42,997 nucleotides of DNA from Oscillospiraceae bacterium (GCA_902776845.1 CACYRM010000005.1:27514-70510), one strand, 5' to 3'. Positions 25,068 to 33,785 are shown, counted from the first letter of the stretch. Notes: generated by a model not told the origin, from the letters alone. Numbers and translations are program-made.

Positions 25068-26441
25068 ATGAATAATTATGATGTCATCATTATCGGCGCC
25101 GGTCCCGGCGGAATATTCTCGGCATATGAACTTGTAAACTTAAGACCTGATCTGAAGGTGGCTGTTTTCGAGGCAGGCAAGACACTTGAAGAACGCAGAT
25201 GCCCGATAGACGGAGAAAAGGTTAAGAGCTGTATCAACTGCAAGTCCTGTGCGATAATGCGCGGCTTCGGCGGCGCCGGGGCTTTCTCTGACGGCAAGTA
25301 TAATATCACGAACGATTTCGGCGGAACTCTGTATGAGCATATCGGCAAAGAGAAAGCGCTGGAACTGATGAAATATGTTGACGGGATCAATCTCGCCAAC
25401 GGCGGTGAGGGCACAAAGCTCTACACCACGGCAGGTTCATCCTTCAAAAAGATCTGCCTTGAGAACAGACTGCATCTGCTCGATGCTTCAGTAAGACATC
25501 TTGGAACCGATAAGAACTATAAGGTCCTGGGCAATATATTTGATCTGCTGAAGGATAAAGTGGATTTCTTTTTCGAATCGCCCGTCGGCGATCTTAAGGT
25601 ACTGGAAGACGGTACATATGAGGTCGAGTGTCTCGGCTCTTCCTATACGTGTAAGAAATGTATCGTGTCAGTCGGCCGTTCCGGCAGCAAGTGGATCGAA
25701 AAAGTGTGCAGTGAGCTTAATATCGAGACATATTCCAACAGAGTGGATATTGGTGTCAGAGTCGAGCTCCCGGCAGTCGTATTCTCGGATCTGACGTCGG
25801 AGCTTTATGAGAGCAAGATCGTATACCGCACTGAAAAGTTTGAGGACAAGGTAAGGACTTTCTGCATGAATCCTTACGGATATGTTGTTTCCGAAAATAC
25901 AAACGGGATCGTGACCGTCAACGGCCACAGCTTTGATGCTCCGGAACTCCAGTCGGAGAATACAAATTTCGCGCTTCTCGTATCCAAGCATTTTTCAGAA
26001 CCTTTCAAGGATTCAAACGGATACGGCGAATCCATAGCAAGATTGTCCAATATGCTCGGAGGAGGCGTTATCGTACAGCGCTTCGGCGATCTTACAAGGG
26101 GCAGACGTTCAAACACTTCAAGGATCGAGGAATCAACTGTAAGACCTACGCTTAAGGCAACACCCGGTGACCTTTCGCTCGTTCTTCCGAAGAGAATACT
26201 GGACGGAATTATCGAGATGATCTATGCGCTCGATAAGATCGCTCCCGGTACCGCAAATGATGACACTCTGCTCTATGGTGTCGAAGTTAAGTTCTACAAC
26301 ATGGAAGTCGCGATAAACGACAGGCTTGAGACGTGCTATCCCGGTCTGTTCGTGATCGGTGACGGCAGCGGAGTTACTCATTCGCTGTCGCACGCATCCG
26401 CATCCGGTGTATTTGTCGCAAGAGAGATAGCAGAAGAATGA
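25068..26441 (+). CDS. FAD-dependent dehydrogenase (COG2509 family)
   Basis: A 457-aa flavoprotein. The dinucleotide-binding motif IIIGAGPGG is at 7-15, with an acidic residue at the end of beta-2 (FEAGK). Four cysteines (C45, C55, C58, C61) precede the signature GFGGAGAFSDGKYN, and the C-terminal FAD contact is GLFVIGDGSGVTHS. Its family is widespread in anaerobes with no settled reaction. The cysteine set could bind an Fe-S cluster. AGGGGAG precedes the ATG. The stop TGA is the first codon of the tandem repeat array, so the repeat directly abuts the gene. Confidence 0.88.
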   Translation: MNNYDVIIIGAGPGGIFSAYELVNLRPDLKVAVFEAGKTLEERRCPIDGEKVKSCINCKSCAIMRGFGGAGAFSDGKYNITNDFGGTLYEHIGKEKALELMKYVDGINLANGGEGTKLYTTAGSSFKKICLENRLHLLDASVRHLGTDKNYKVLGNIFDLLKDKVDFFFESPVGDLKVLEDGTYEVECLGSSYTCKKCIVSVGRSGSKWIEKVCSELNIETYSNRVDIGVRVELPAVVFSDLTSELYESKIVYRTEKFEDKVRTFCMNPYGYVVSENTNGIVTVNGHSFDAPELQSENTNFALLVSKHFSEPFKDSNGYGESIARLSNMLGGGVIVQRFGDLTRGRRSNTSRIEESTVRPTLKATPGDLSLVLPKRILDGIIEMIYALDKIAPGTANDDTLLYGVEVKFYNMEVAINDRLETCYPGLFVIGDGSGVTHSLSHASASGVFVAREIAEE

Positions 26442-26631
26442 TATCGATCATGCGGACTAGGGCTTCCGCGCTCACTTCGTTCGCTTGTGCAAAAGAATAA
26501 TATTGATCATGCGGACTAAGGCTTCCGCGCTCACTTCGTTCGCTTGTGCAGATGTGATATTGATCATGCGGACTAGGGCTTCCGCACTCACTGCGTTCGC
26601 TTGTGCAGAATAGTCCGCACAATCAATATCA
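26439..26631. repeat. Three tandem 57-59 bp repeats closed by an inverted arm
   Basis: Units begin at 26439, 26498 and 26555. Each has GATCATGCGGACTA, then GGCTTCCG, then CTCACT-CGTTCGCTTGTGC. The right end (26611-26631) is the reverse complement, at 19 of 21 positions, of the start of unit 3 (26555-26575), so unit 3 plus this arm can fold into a long hairpin. The element fills the space between two converging genes and may act as a bidirectional terminator or be a small mobile repeat. On the minus strand it is open for 82 codons with SER/ANEVSAEA-like repeats, which is an artefact. Confidence 0.85.
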
Positions 26632-26651
26632 CTCTTGACGTTTGGATAATC

Positions 26652-28997
26652 TTATACAGACTTTTTCTTTTTTGATTTTATTACCAGCAGTACGGTAACG
26701 ATCACCAATCCGGCTAAAGTAACCGCTGTTGTGGCGAGACCGCCTTCGGGACCGAAGGCGCCGCCTGTAATAAGCGATGTCGCATCCTTATCATAGATCG
26801 CGGTTATGATTGAATTCGCGGCTCCGTTTCCTGATACCTGAAGTCCGTAAATGTTGCCCTGCGTGAGATTCCATGCGGTGTGCATCGCGGATGTCATCCA
26901 GATATCGCCTGTAAGAACATATATCAGCGCGAAAAGAAGTGCTATCAGCGCGAGATTGACAGATGCCAGAGGCGTGTAACCTTTGTTCAGGGAATGGAAC
27001 AGGGAGAACATCAGGGAAGATACGATGATGCCGACCGCTGGCTTGAATCTCTTGGAGAATGAAGTGATCATGAAGCCTCTGAACATAAGCTCTTCCGAAG
27101 CTCCCTGAGGGAACCACATTAAGAGATTGAAAATGAATACGCCGATCGAAGATAACTGAAGGCTGAAGCCCGTAAATGTTATCTGACCAGTAAAGCGCAT
27201 GATACCGACGGTGCAGGTCATCATGATGAATCCGAGTATAAGTCCCAGACCGTAATGAACAAGAATGTGCTTTACGCTCGACAGCGGATAGCCGCAGGCT
27301 GTGATCTTGTTCTTTATTCCTTTGATCTTCCATACTCTGCCTGCGTGGATAAAGTATGTTACGAGGATCAGCGCATATCCCACAGCCATAAGCGAGAGGA
27401 AAAGCGGATCCTTGAAGAATATGCTGAAGACATCGAAAGTCTTATCGATTATATCTGATACCGTGCTGACATTTGCGAGATCCCTGATAAATGAGGAATA
27501 CTCGGCTTTTCGCATGTATGAGACTACGACGGGGATAAGCGCGAGCATCTGGTAGACCGAAAGGACAACAAGAGGATAGAAGGCTTCGTTGATGATGAAG
27601 TTGAGATGATCATAACCTTTGTTGATCATTTCCCATGCCGAAGGTCTGCCGCCTTCGCGTCTTCTCTTAACTTCCTTGGCATCGACCGTGTCGACGGAAA
27701 CAGTGTAGCGTTCGCTGTGAAGGAGTCTCTCGGTAATGAATACGATCACAGCAGAGAGCAGCAGCGTGGCAAGCGAACTTACTATGAGACCTGCAACATT
27801 TGTCTTGCCCACAAGCACATCGCCGATTCCGTAGAACTGGCCGTGAACAGGAAGATACATATAGAAGTCTTCACGTTCGGAGACTGACTGTATACATGTG
27901 ACGCAGACAGCGACCAGCGTCAGGAAGATCGGCAGGAAGGCCGTCTGGGCTGAAATGACAGAATCATTGATAACTGATATTAGGATTGTGACAGATGCGA
28001 TAAATATCTCCAGAACGAGCACATAAAGGTAGATGGCAAGATAACTGTCGATCGTATATCTTCCTACTAGCAATGCTGATAAAGTAGCGACAAAGAACGC
28101 GGGGATCATTGTCTTGATTACCACGCCGCCGAGATAGCCCGTTACGATCGCATATCTTGGCTGAGGCGTAAGAAGTATTCCCGTAAATGTGCCACGTTCC
28201 TTCTGGCCTGCGATGACATTTGTTCCGATGCTCATCGACGAATAAAGAAGGATAACAAAAAGAAGTATAGGTATGAATGTCCGGCTCAGTGTCTCAACAA
28301 TGGCTCTTATGCCGTTTGCATTTTCAACTGTCTGGATCGGTTTGTCGATGATCTCGGAATCAGAGACCATTGTGATAGCCATACCGTAATCCGAACGGAT
28401 GCTTGCCTGATAGAAGTAGAGGTATTCATCAATAAAGCCTTCCTTCATGGCGGAGTATTCAAGGGAATTAGTACGGTAATAAGTAAGGATCTGCGGTTTG
28501 TCGGAAGTAAGACCGTTCTGGCGGTCTGCGATCTGCTGGTCAAAATCAGAAGGGAAGACGACAGTGAGATAAGCACCGTTCTCGCGCATCCACTTTCCGA
28601 AGGTTACAAAATCGTATAATGCGTCTGTTTCTTTATATACGAATTTGGTGATTCCGTTTCCGTCGTAACGGTATGTGTAGTTGATGATGTTCTCGTAGTT
28701 TCCGAGAATATCATAGCGTTCACCGTATTCTCTGGCTTCCTCATCACGGAAATACTGTGTATCTTCATTGAACCTGACAAAAGATTCCGGAGCATTTACG
28801 ACAACGATGTTGTAAACCTCGTCACTGAACAGATGATAAGGGAACTTGTAGAGCATCCATGAGATGCAGACAGCAAAGAATACTGCAACAAAAAGCAGGG
28901 AGATAATAAAAGACGCAGACGAGGCTTCCGCGCCCGACTGTCCTCTTTTACGGAAGAAATTTCCGATTATCGTTTTGATTCCTCTTTTTGCTGACAT
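26652..28997 (-). CDS. NatB-like ABC-2 permease fused to CPBP protease domain
   Basis: A 781-aa membrane protein. Residues 1-430 form an ABC-2 permease of the NatB/YhaP type: one N-terminal helix (about 28-50), a large extracellular domain (about 55-230), then about five helices with GQKERGTFTGILLTP as coupling segment. A loop (about 430-465) leads to more helices and a C-terminal CPBP/Abi domain (about 560-725) with intact motifs: E635-E636 and R640 (EELMFRG), H668 (FSLFH), H706 and N710 (HTAWN). It is the third gene of a minus-strand operon, 15 nt after the ATPase. The fusion suggests coupled proteolysis and export of a peptide, or bacteriocin self-immunity. Confidence 0.88.
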   Translation of the reverse strand: MSAKRGIKTIIGNFFRKRGQSGAEASSASFIISLLFVAVFFAVCISWMLYKFPYHLFSDEVYNIVVVNAPESFVRFNEDTQYFRDEEAREYGERYDILGNYENIINYTYRYDGNGITKFVYKETDALYDFVTFGKWMRENGAYLTVVFPSDFDQQIADRQNGLTSDKPQILTYYRTNSLEYSAMKEGFIDEYLYFYQASIRSDYGMAITMVSDSEIIDKPIQTVENANGIRAIVETLSRTFIPILLFVILLYSSMSIGTNVIAGQKERGTFTGILLTPQPRYAIVTGYLGGVVIKTMIPAFFVATLSALLVGRYTIDSYLAIYLYVLVLEIFIASVTILISVINDSVISAQTAFLPIFLTLVAVCVTCIQSVSEREDFYMYLPVHGQFYGIGDVLVGKTNVAGLIVSSLATLLLSAVIVFITERLLHSERYTVSVDTVDAKEVKRRREGGRPSAWEMINKGYDHLNFIINEAFYPLVVLSVYQMLALIPVVVSYMRKAEYSSFIRDLANVSTVSDIIDKTFDVFSIFFKDPLFLSLMAVGYALILVTYFIHAGRVWKIKGIKNKITACGYPLSSVKHILVHYGLGLILGFIMMTCTVGIMRFTGQITFTGFSLQLSSIGVFIFNLLMWFPQGASEELMFRGFMITSFSKRFKPAVGIIVSSLMFSLFHSLNKGYTPLASVNLALIALLFALIYVLTGDIWMTSAMHTAWNLTQGNIYGLQVSGNGAANSIITAIYDKDATSLITGGAFGPEGGLATTAVTLAGLVIVTVLLVIKSKKKKSV

Positions 28998-29012
28998 CTT
29001 ATCTTTACCGTT

Positions 29013-29744
29013 TTATTCTTTATGGTTCTCAACGTAGATCTTAAAGAATGCTTCTTCGAATGTATTTACCTGTGCCTGCGCTATAAGCTGTTCAACGCTT
29101 CCCTGGGCGACAATGGAACCGTCGATAAGAACGGCAATGTCGTCACAGAGTTCCTCTGCGACCGAGAAGATATGTGTCGAAAGAATGATCGCATGTCCCT
29201 GGTTTCTTAATTCCTTGAGATAATCAGTTACCTGTTTTGATGTAAGGATATCAAGTCCGTTCGTAGGTTCATCGAAAATGATCACCGGAGGTTTGTGGAT
29301 AAGGCTGATCGCGATTGAGATCTTCTGCTTCATTCCGGTCGAGAGTTCGTTTATGCGTTTGTTCGCAAAAGGCGATATGCCGAATCTCGCAAAGCTCTCA
29401 TCGCGTCTGTCTCTCAGTTCTTCCTTTGGTATGTCATAGAGCTTGGCGAAAAAATCAAAAAGGACATTCGGTGTCGACATAGGATCAAGTTTTATCTCAT
29501 TCGTGAGAAAACCGATCTTTCTGTGAATATCGAGAAGATTCTTGTCCGCGGATAATCCGTCGATAAGGATCGAGCCGGAAGTGGGCTTCATCAATGTCGC
29601 GATCATTTGCATCAGAGTTGTCTTTCCGGCACCGTTAGGACCGAGAAGACCGAAGATCTCTCCCTCATGAACCTCAAAGCTTACACCCTTGATAGTCTCG
29701 TGATCCTTTGTATAGCTCTTGTGCACATCGGTTAACTGGATCAT
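29013..29744 (-). CDS. ABC transporter ATP-binding protein (NatA-like)
   Basis: A 243-aa ATPase with Walker A GPNGAGKTT (about 34-42), signature LSTGMKQKI, Walker B VIIFDEPTNG and H-loop STHIFS. Of NatA/CcmA type, it should power the two flanking permeases. The start is the ATG ending at 29744, preceded by AGAGGA; it overlaps the upstream permease stop by four bases (ATGA). A longer in-frame reading from 29828 lies inside the permease gene and is rejected. Confidence 0.93.
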   Translation of the reverse strand: MIQLTDVHKSYTKDHETIKGVSFEVHEGEIFGLLGPNGAGKTTLMQMIATLMKPTSGSILIDGLSADKNLLDIHRKIGFLTNEIKLDPMSTPNVLFDFFAKLYDIPKEELRDRRDESFARFGISPFANKRINELSTGMKQKISIAISLIHKPPVIIFDEPTNGLDILTSKQVTDYLKELRNQGHAIILSTHIFSVAEELCDDIAVLIDGSIVAQGSVEQLIAQAQVNTFEEAFFKIYVENHKE

Positions 29745-31000
29745 TTGCTTTCCTCTTTTCTGAACGTGTATGCGAATATTGCAATTGCGAGTCCCGCGTT
29801 GAGCATATAGACCAGGATCACATGCCATGCTTTATCCTGTGCCATGAAGGATTCCGATATCAATTGCAGAGTGTTATGTACCGGTATGAAATATTCGAGC
29901 GTCGTCGGTCTGGTTCCCCTGAACATCTGAAGGAAAAAGTCACCGAGAAAATATATAAGCGGAAGCTGAAGGTTGATCGTTATATCCTGTATGTTCTTCA
30001 GCGCGAATACGGTTGATATGCATGCCGCGGTCATGAGCAGCACTGTGATAGGAATGGAGAATACCACTATCGCAAGTTCGCCGGGAGTAAGCAGCATTCC
30101 GAAGGGAAGAAGCGACATTGCATCGTTATTCCTGTTCAGCCATGATGATAAGAACAGCAGGAGCATGGTAGCGAGCGTCGAGAAAGTGACTATCGCGTTT
30201 ATTGCGAGTATCTTTCCAGCATATATCTTTTTCCTTGATACAGGAGTCAGAATGAGTTTGTCCATAAAACCTCTGTCACGTTCTGATGCAAACATGTCGA
30301 TGACAAGGGAATAAGTGCTGTAATACATCATTATCATCAGAACGCCCGATACAACACGTGACGCCTGGTTGTTCGCGACAGTTCTGTAGTCTTCGAATTT
30401 TGTGACCGGATTGAATTTGTCAGTCTCGAAAAGCGAACTTCCTATCACTGCATATTCGCCGCCTAAAGTATCGATAAGAGTGTTCTGGTATTTTTCAAGA
30501 ACGCCTTCGTTAAACTGCACGGCTCTTGCATATGCTGTCAGCGAGTTCTCATCGTAAGCGACATATATCTGCGCCCTGCTGTATGCTTCGGTATTCTCAT
30601 TGATTACTTCTTCATAATATGAACGTACTTCATCATCAAATGATCTGTCGAATTCTCCGGAAAAGAACACACATATGATCATTCCTTTGCGCAACTGTTT
30701 GCGGTATTCGTTCTTGTCGTCTGCCAGTTCGGAAAATTCATCAAATGACTTATATTCATAAGTGAATGCTCTTGCGTCAGTTGTCTCATTGACGTAGTTA
30801 ATGAATGATTCCGGCGCATTTACAACGGTTACAGGTTTTTTGGTCAAAGTGCCTGTCGACATATAATTTATGAGAAGAGGAAATACATTGAGCATTCCCA
30901 CCAGAAAGACTGCCGGCAGAAGAAATAATGTGAAAGTTCTCCGCCAACTCGAGAAGAGTTTGCCGATCTCCCAATTAAAAAATGTCAGTATTTTTCTCAT
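29741..31000 (-). CDS. NatB-like ABC-2 type permease
   Basis: A 419-aa permease: one N-terminal helix (about 20-42), an extracellular domain (about 50-225) containing TKKPVTVVNAPESFINYVNE, then five to six helices. The coupling segment is ASERDRGFMDKLILTPVSRK. The extracellular domain shares VVNAPESF with the fused permease, so the two permeases are paralogues that form a heterodimer with the ATPase between them in gene order. No ribosome site precedes the ATG, and a TAAAAT box lies 6 nt upstream (see findings). It is first in the minus-strand operon. Confidence 0.88.
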   Translation of the reverse strand: MRKILTFFNWEIGKLFSSWRRTFTLFLLPAVFLVGMLNVFPLLINYMSTGTLTKKPVTVVNAPESFINYVNETTDARAFTYEYKSFDEFSELADDKNEYRKQLRKGMIICVFFSGEFDRSFDDEVRSYYEEVINENTEAYSRAQIYVAYDENSLTAYARAVQFNEGVLEKYQNTLIDTLGGEYAVIGSSLFETDKFNPVTKFEDYRTVANNQASRVVSGVLMIMMYYSTYSLVIDMFASERDRGFMDKLILTPVSRKKIYAGKILAINAIVTFSTLATMLLLFLSSWLNRNNDAMSLLPFGMLLTPGELAIVVFSIPITVLLMTAACISTVFALKNIQDITINLQLPLIYFLGDFFLQMFRGTRPTTLEYFIPVHNTLQLISESFMAQDKAWHVILVYMLNAGLAIAIFAYTFRKEESK

Positions 31001-31006
31001 AGGCGT

Positions 31007-31012
31007 ATTTTA
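31007..31012 (-). promoter_or_regulatory. -10 box of NatB-like operon, leaderless architecture
   Basis: On the minus strand TAAAAT is followed by ACGCCT and the ATG. No convincing -35 is visible. Transcription would begin at the start codon. Confidence 0.4.
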
Positions 31013-31188
31013 ATTTAACTCTTGATTTATTTCTATCTGATATGTGTTAAATCTGTTCGAATACATTAAACATTTTGAAAACAACAGCAGTATTAAGAAC
31101 CGCAAACGCCGTAGTTTATTGTGTGTAAACTGAACAAATAAAAAACTGAAGATACGGATAATACTGAAAAAATTATAAAAAATGTTTG

Positions 31189-31217
31189 TTGACACAAATA
31201 ATAAAGAAATGTAGATT
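31189..31217 (+). promoter_or_regulatory. Promoter for H1-like protein gene
   Basis: Perfect TTGACA (31189-31194), a 17-nt spacer and TAGATT (31212-31217). The start site is about 31224, leaving a 35-nt leader with TACGGAGGT. Confidence 0.75.
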
Positions 31218-31258
31218 TATTGTATCCAAACAAGGAAAAATACGGAGGTTCTTTTAGT

Positions 31259-31696
31259 ATGGATACAGAAAAGAAAGAAATCAAGACAGTAGCACCTGTT
31301 GCTGCACCTGCTGCTCCCAAGGCAGAAGTTAAGGCTGCTCCTAAGGCTGCTGCTAAGAAGCCCGCTGCTAAGAAAGCTGCTCCTGCAAAGAAGGCTGCTG
31401 CTAAGAAGGCAGACGCTAAGAAACCCGCTGCAAAGAAGGCTGCTCCTGCAAAGAAGGCTGCTGCTAAGAAGCCCGCTGCAAAGAAAGCTGCTCCTGCAAA
31501 GAAGGCTGCTGCTAAGAAGCCCGCTGCAAAGAAGGCTGCTCCTGCAAAGAAGGCTGAGATCATTTTCCAGATCGACGGTCAGGAAATATCTGCTACAGCT
31601 ATCGCAAAGAAGCTTCCCAAGGCTGGCAAGATCTGGGTTGTTGCTGCTGAGAAGAAGGCTTACGACGCTGACGGTAACGGTGTAGATCTCTTCTGA
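31259..31696 (+). CDS. Ala/Lys/Pro-repeat histone-H1-like protein
   Basis: A 145-aa basic protein. Residues 1-99 are almost entirely Ala, Lys and Pro, with four copies of a 16-residue unit AAKKPAAKKAAPAKKA (residues 31-99; the second copy is 21 residues long). This resembles bacterial H1-like and HU-tail nucleoid proteins. Residues 100-145 are a short folded domain (EIIFQIDGQEISATAIA onward) like those of small clostridial DUF proteins. It probably binds DNA or RNA non-specifically. The ATG is preceded by GGAGG; a TTGACA promoter and a strong terminator make it a well-expressed single-gene unit. Confidence 0.82.
   Translation: MDTEKKEIKTVAPVAAPAAPKAEVKAAPKAAAKKPAAKKAAPAKKAAAKKADAKKPAAKKAAPAKKAAAKKPAAKKAAPAKKAAAKKPAAKKAAPAKKAEIIFQIDGQEISATAIAKKLPKAGKIWVVAAEKKAYDADGNGVDLF
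31349..31555 (+). repeat. 48-bp in-frame tandem repeats in H1-like gene
   Basis: Four near-identical 48-bp units, the second carrying a 15-bp insertion, total 207 bp. The DNA itself is almost identical between units (aag/gct/gca codons), which suggests recent expansion by slippage or recombination. Confidence 0.9.
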
Positions 31697-31722
31697 TTAT
31701 TGCAAAACAATTAGAAAGAATC

Positions 31723-31750
31723 AGGGTTGCTCAATTTGAGCAACCCTTTT
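31723..31750 (+). terminator. Strong terminator after H1-like gene
   Basis: AGGGTTGCTC (31723-31732) is perfectly complementary to GAGCAACCCT (31738-31747), followed by TTTT and a U-rich tail. Confidence 0.93.
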
Positions 31751-31800
31751 CTGTTTCTGTGATAAAATGATTGCCGTGATTAAAATCGAAGGAATTGATA

Positions 31801-33705
31801 ATGCCGCTTCTTACACTTAACAACATCACGATGAACTACGGACAGCGCCGGATTCTTGACGGTGTTTCTTTTCGCGTGAATAAAGGCGACAGGATCGCAT
31901 TCATAGGTGATAACGGTGCAGGAAAATCAACACTGTTCAAGATAATCAAAGGTGTTCTTACACCTGATGAAGGTGAAGTGATTCTCCATGGTAATACCAT
32001 TGCTGGATATCTTTCACAGAATATGGATGAGCAGGATCTCTCGGGTTCTACATTAAAGCCTTCCAACCTTATAGATCTTGAACTCAGGATAGATGAAGTC
32101 ACCGCAAAGATATCACATGCATCTGAAAGATCTGATGATACTGCGGATCTTATCAATGAGTTATCAAGTCTTCAGTCCCGTTATGAAGCTGCGGGCGGAT
32201 ACGATTACGAATACAGATTAAAGGATGCTCTGGCAGGACTGGGACTTGCTGATATTCACAGCCGCGATGATTTTTCGGATCTTTCCGGAGGCGAGAAGAT
32301 GAGAGTCTGTCTTGCAAGACTTATAGTCGACAGACCTGATATCCTTCTTCTTGATGAGCCTACAAACCACCTTGATATGGAAGCCGTCGAATGGCTCGAA
32401 AAGTTTCTTGCATCATACGGCGGCGCTGTTTTTGTCATTACACACGACAGACATTTTATCGATCAGGTCGCAACCAGAGTCATCGAACTCGACGGCGGTC
32501 ATATCACCGAATACAAAGGCGGATATACTGATTACAAAGAACAGAAAGAACACTTCATAAAGTCGCAGAGTCTTGTTGCCAAAGCTTTGGAGGAAGAGCT
32601 TGCGCACCAGCTTGATGTAAAGCAGACGATGCTCTCGCACCGCAATATCAGCGGTTACCATCAGAGAGAAAAGATGGTTGCAAAACTTGAGGATAAACTT
32701 GAGGAAGCGCGTTCCAAACTTCCGTCAGGCTATGCGAAGATGAGTTTTACCGCTCAGCCCCTCGAGAGGACCGGGAGATCTGACAGGATTATCATTCAGG
32801 CAAAAGACCTTGAAATGAAGTTTGAAGACAGTGAGACAAATCTTTTCGATGCTCTGTCATTTGAGATAACGGCGGATGAGAAGCTGTTCCTTGCCGGTCC
32901 GAACGGGTGCGGCAAGACAACTCTTCTTAAGCTATTATCCGGTCATGCCGGAGAGAAGCTTAAAGGTTCTTCGGGTACTGTGCTTTTCGGTTCGGCACAG
33001 TCGATGGGATATATGGAACAGTTTGTTCCGTTCGATGATGAAGAGATCAGCTGTTTTGATGAACTTGTCTCGAGAAGCGATATAGGAACTACCGAAGCAA
33101 GATCTTTACTTGCGCGTTTCGGGTTTAAGGGTGACGATGCTTTTAAGAAGATATCAATGCTCTCAGGCGGTGAGAGATCGAGATTATATCTTTGCTGTCT
33201 GCTTCGTGAGAATCCGGATATACTTTTCCTTGATGAGCCTACGAATCACCTTGATATCAATTCCAGGGAAATATTGGAGGACGCTATAAAGGAGTACAGC
33301 GGAGCTGTTGTTTGCGTAAGCCATGACCGTTTCTTCATCGATAAATGCGCAGATAAAGTGCTCGGCTTTAAAGACAGAAAAGCGGCTCTTTACGATTCGT
33401 ATTATTTTTACCGCAAAGCTGTTCAGTCTGAGCAGCCGGTTCCTGCTGCGGCTGAAGCTCCCAAGCAGGAGAATGAGAACACCGTACGCAGCGCTAACCG
33501 AGCTCAGGAACGCAAAGAGGCCGCAAAACGCCGTCAGAGGATTGCTGACATAGAGAAAGAGACAACTAAGCTTGAAGCGGAACAGAAAGAACTTGAAGCA
33601 AAGTTCGGCGGCTCATGCAGCAGTGATGATCTTAAAAGATACGATGAGAATGCTAAAAAACTGTCGGCATTGTATGATGAATATTTCGAGCTTAACGAAG
33701 ACTGA
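31801..33705 (+). CDS. ABC-F family ATPase
   Basis: A 634-aa soluble protein with two tandem ABC domains and no TM segment. Domain 1 has Walker A GDNGAGKST (36-44), signature LSGGE (161-165) and Walker B ILLLDEPTNHLD. The linker (about 245-300) is rich in charged helices. Domain 2 has GPNGCGKTT (366-374), LSGGE (454-458) and LFLDEPTNHLD. A coiled-coil Glu/Lys-rich tail (about 555-634) follows. ABC-F proteins act on the ribosome in translation or antibiotic protection. Start ATG 31801 has GAAGGAAT before it. Confidence 0.93.
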   Translation: MPLLTLNNITMNYGQRRILDGVSFRVNKGDRIAFIGDNGAGKSTLFKIIKGVLTPDEGEVILHGNTIAGYLSQNMDEQDLSGSTLKPSNLIDLELRIDEVTAKISHASERSDDTADLINELSSLQSRYEAAGGYDYEYRLKDALAGLGLADIHSRDDFSDLSGGEKMRVCLARLIVDRPDILLLDEPTNHLDMEAVEWLEKFLASYGGAVFVITHDRHFIDQVATRVIELDGGHITEYKGGYTDYKEQKEHFIKSQSLVAKALEEELAHQLDVKQTMLSHRNISGYHQREKMVAKLEDKLEEARSKLPSGYAKMSFTAQPLERTGRSDRIIIQAKDLEMKFEDSETNLFDALSFEITADEKLFLAGPNGCGKTTLLKLLSGHAGEKLKGSSGTVLFGSAQSMGYMEQFVPFDDEEISCFDELVSRSDIGTTEARSLLARFGFKGDDAFKKISMLSGGERSRLYLCCLLRENPDILFLDEPTNHLDINSREILEDAIKEYSGAVVCVSHDRFFIDKCADKVLGFKDRKAALYDSYYFYRKAVQSEQPVPAAAEAPKQENENTVRSANRAQERKEAAKRRQRIADIEKETTKLEAEQKELEAKFGGSCSSDDLKRYDENAKKLSALYDEYFELNED

Positions 33706-33750
33706 TATAACAAATAACCCTCCGGTATTTTTAATAATCAAATAATGTTG

Positions 33751-33756
33751 TAAAAT
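33751..33756 (+). promoter_or_regulatory. Candidate -10 for leuCDB operon
   Basis: TAAAAT in an AT-rich stretch about 30 nt before the leuC ATG. The -35 candidate is TTTTTA only. Confidence 0.3.
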
Positions 33757-33785
33757 ATTTATTATTGTTTCGGAGGTGCACTCAT

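Noticed and set aside
26374..26622. Minus-strand 82-codon open frame with SER-type repeats
   Set aside because: It is produced by the tandem DNA repeat and overlaps the flavoprotein end; no ribosome site and no family.
26439..26631. Possible CRISPR array (three repeats)
   Set aside because: The units are contiguous near-identical copies of 57-59 bp without unique spacers, and no cas genes are present.
31093..31563. Minus-strand 156-codon frame rich in Phe/Ala/Gly opposite the H1-like gene
   Set aside because: It is a mirror of the Lys/Ala codon repeats; the plus-strand gene has promoter, ribosome site and terminator.
33706..33785. T-box or leucine leader peptide before leuC
   Set aside because: The gap is only 80 nt with no T-box core, specifier stem or Leu-rich short ORF.
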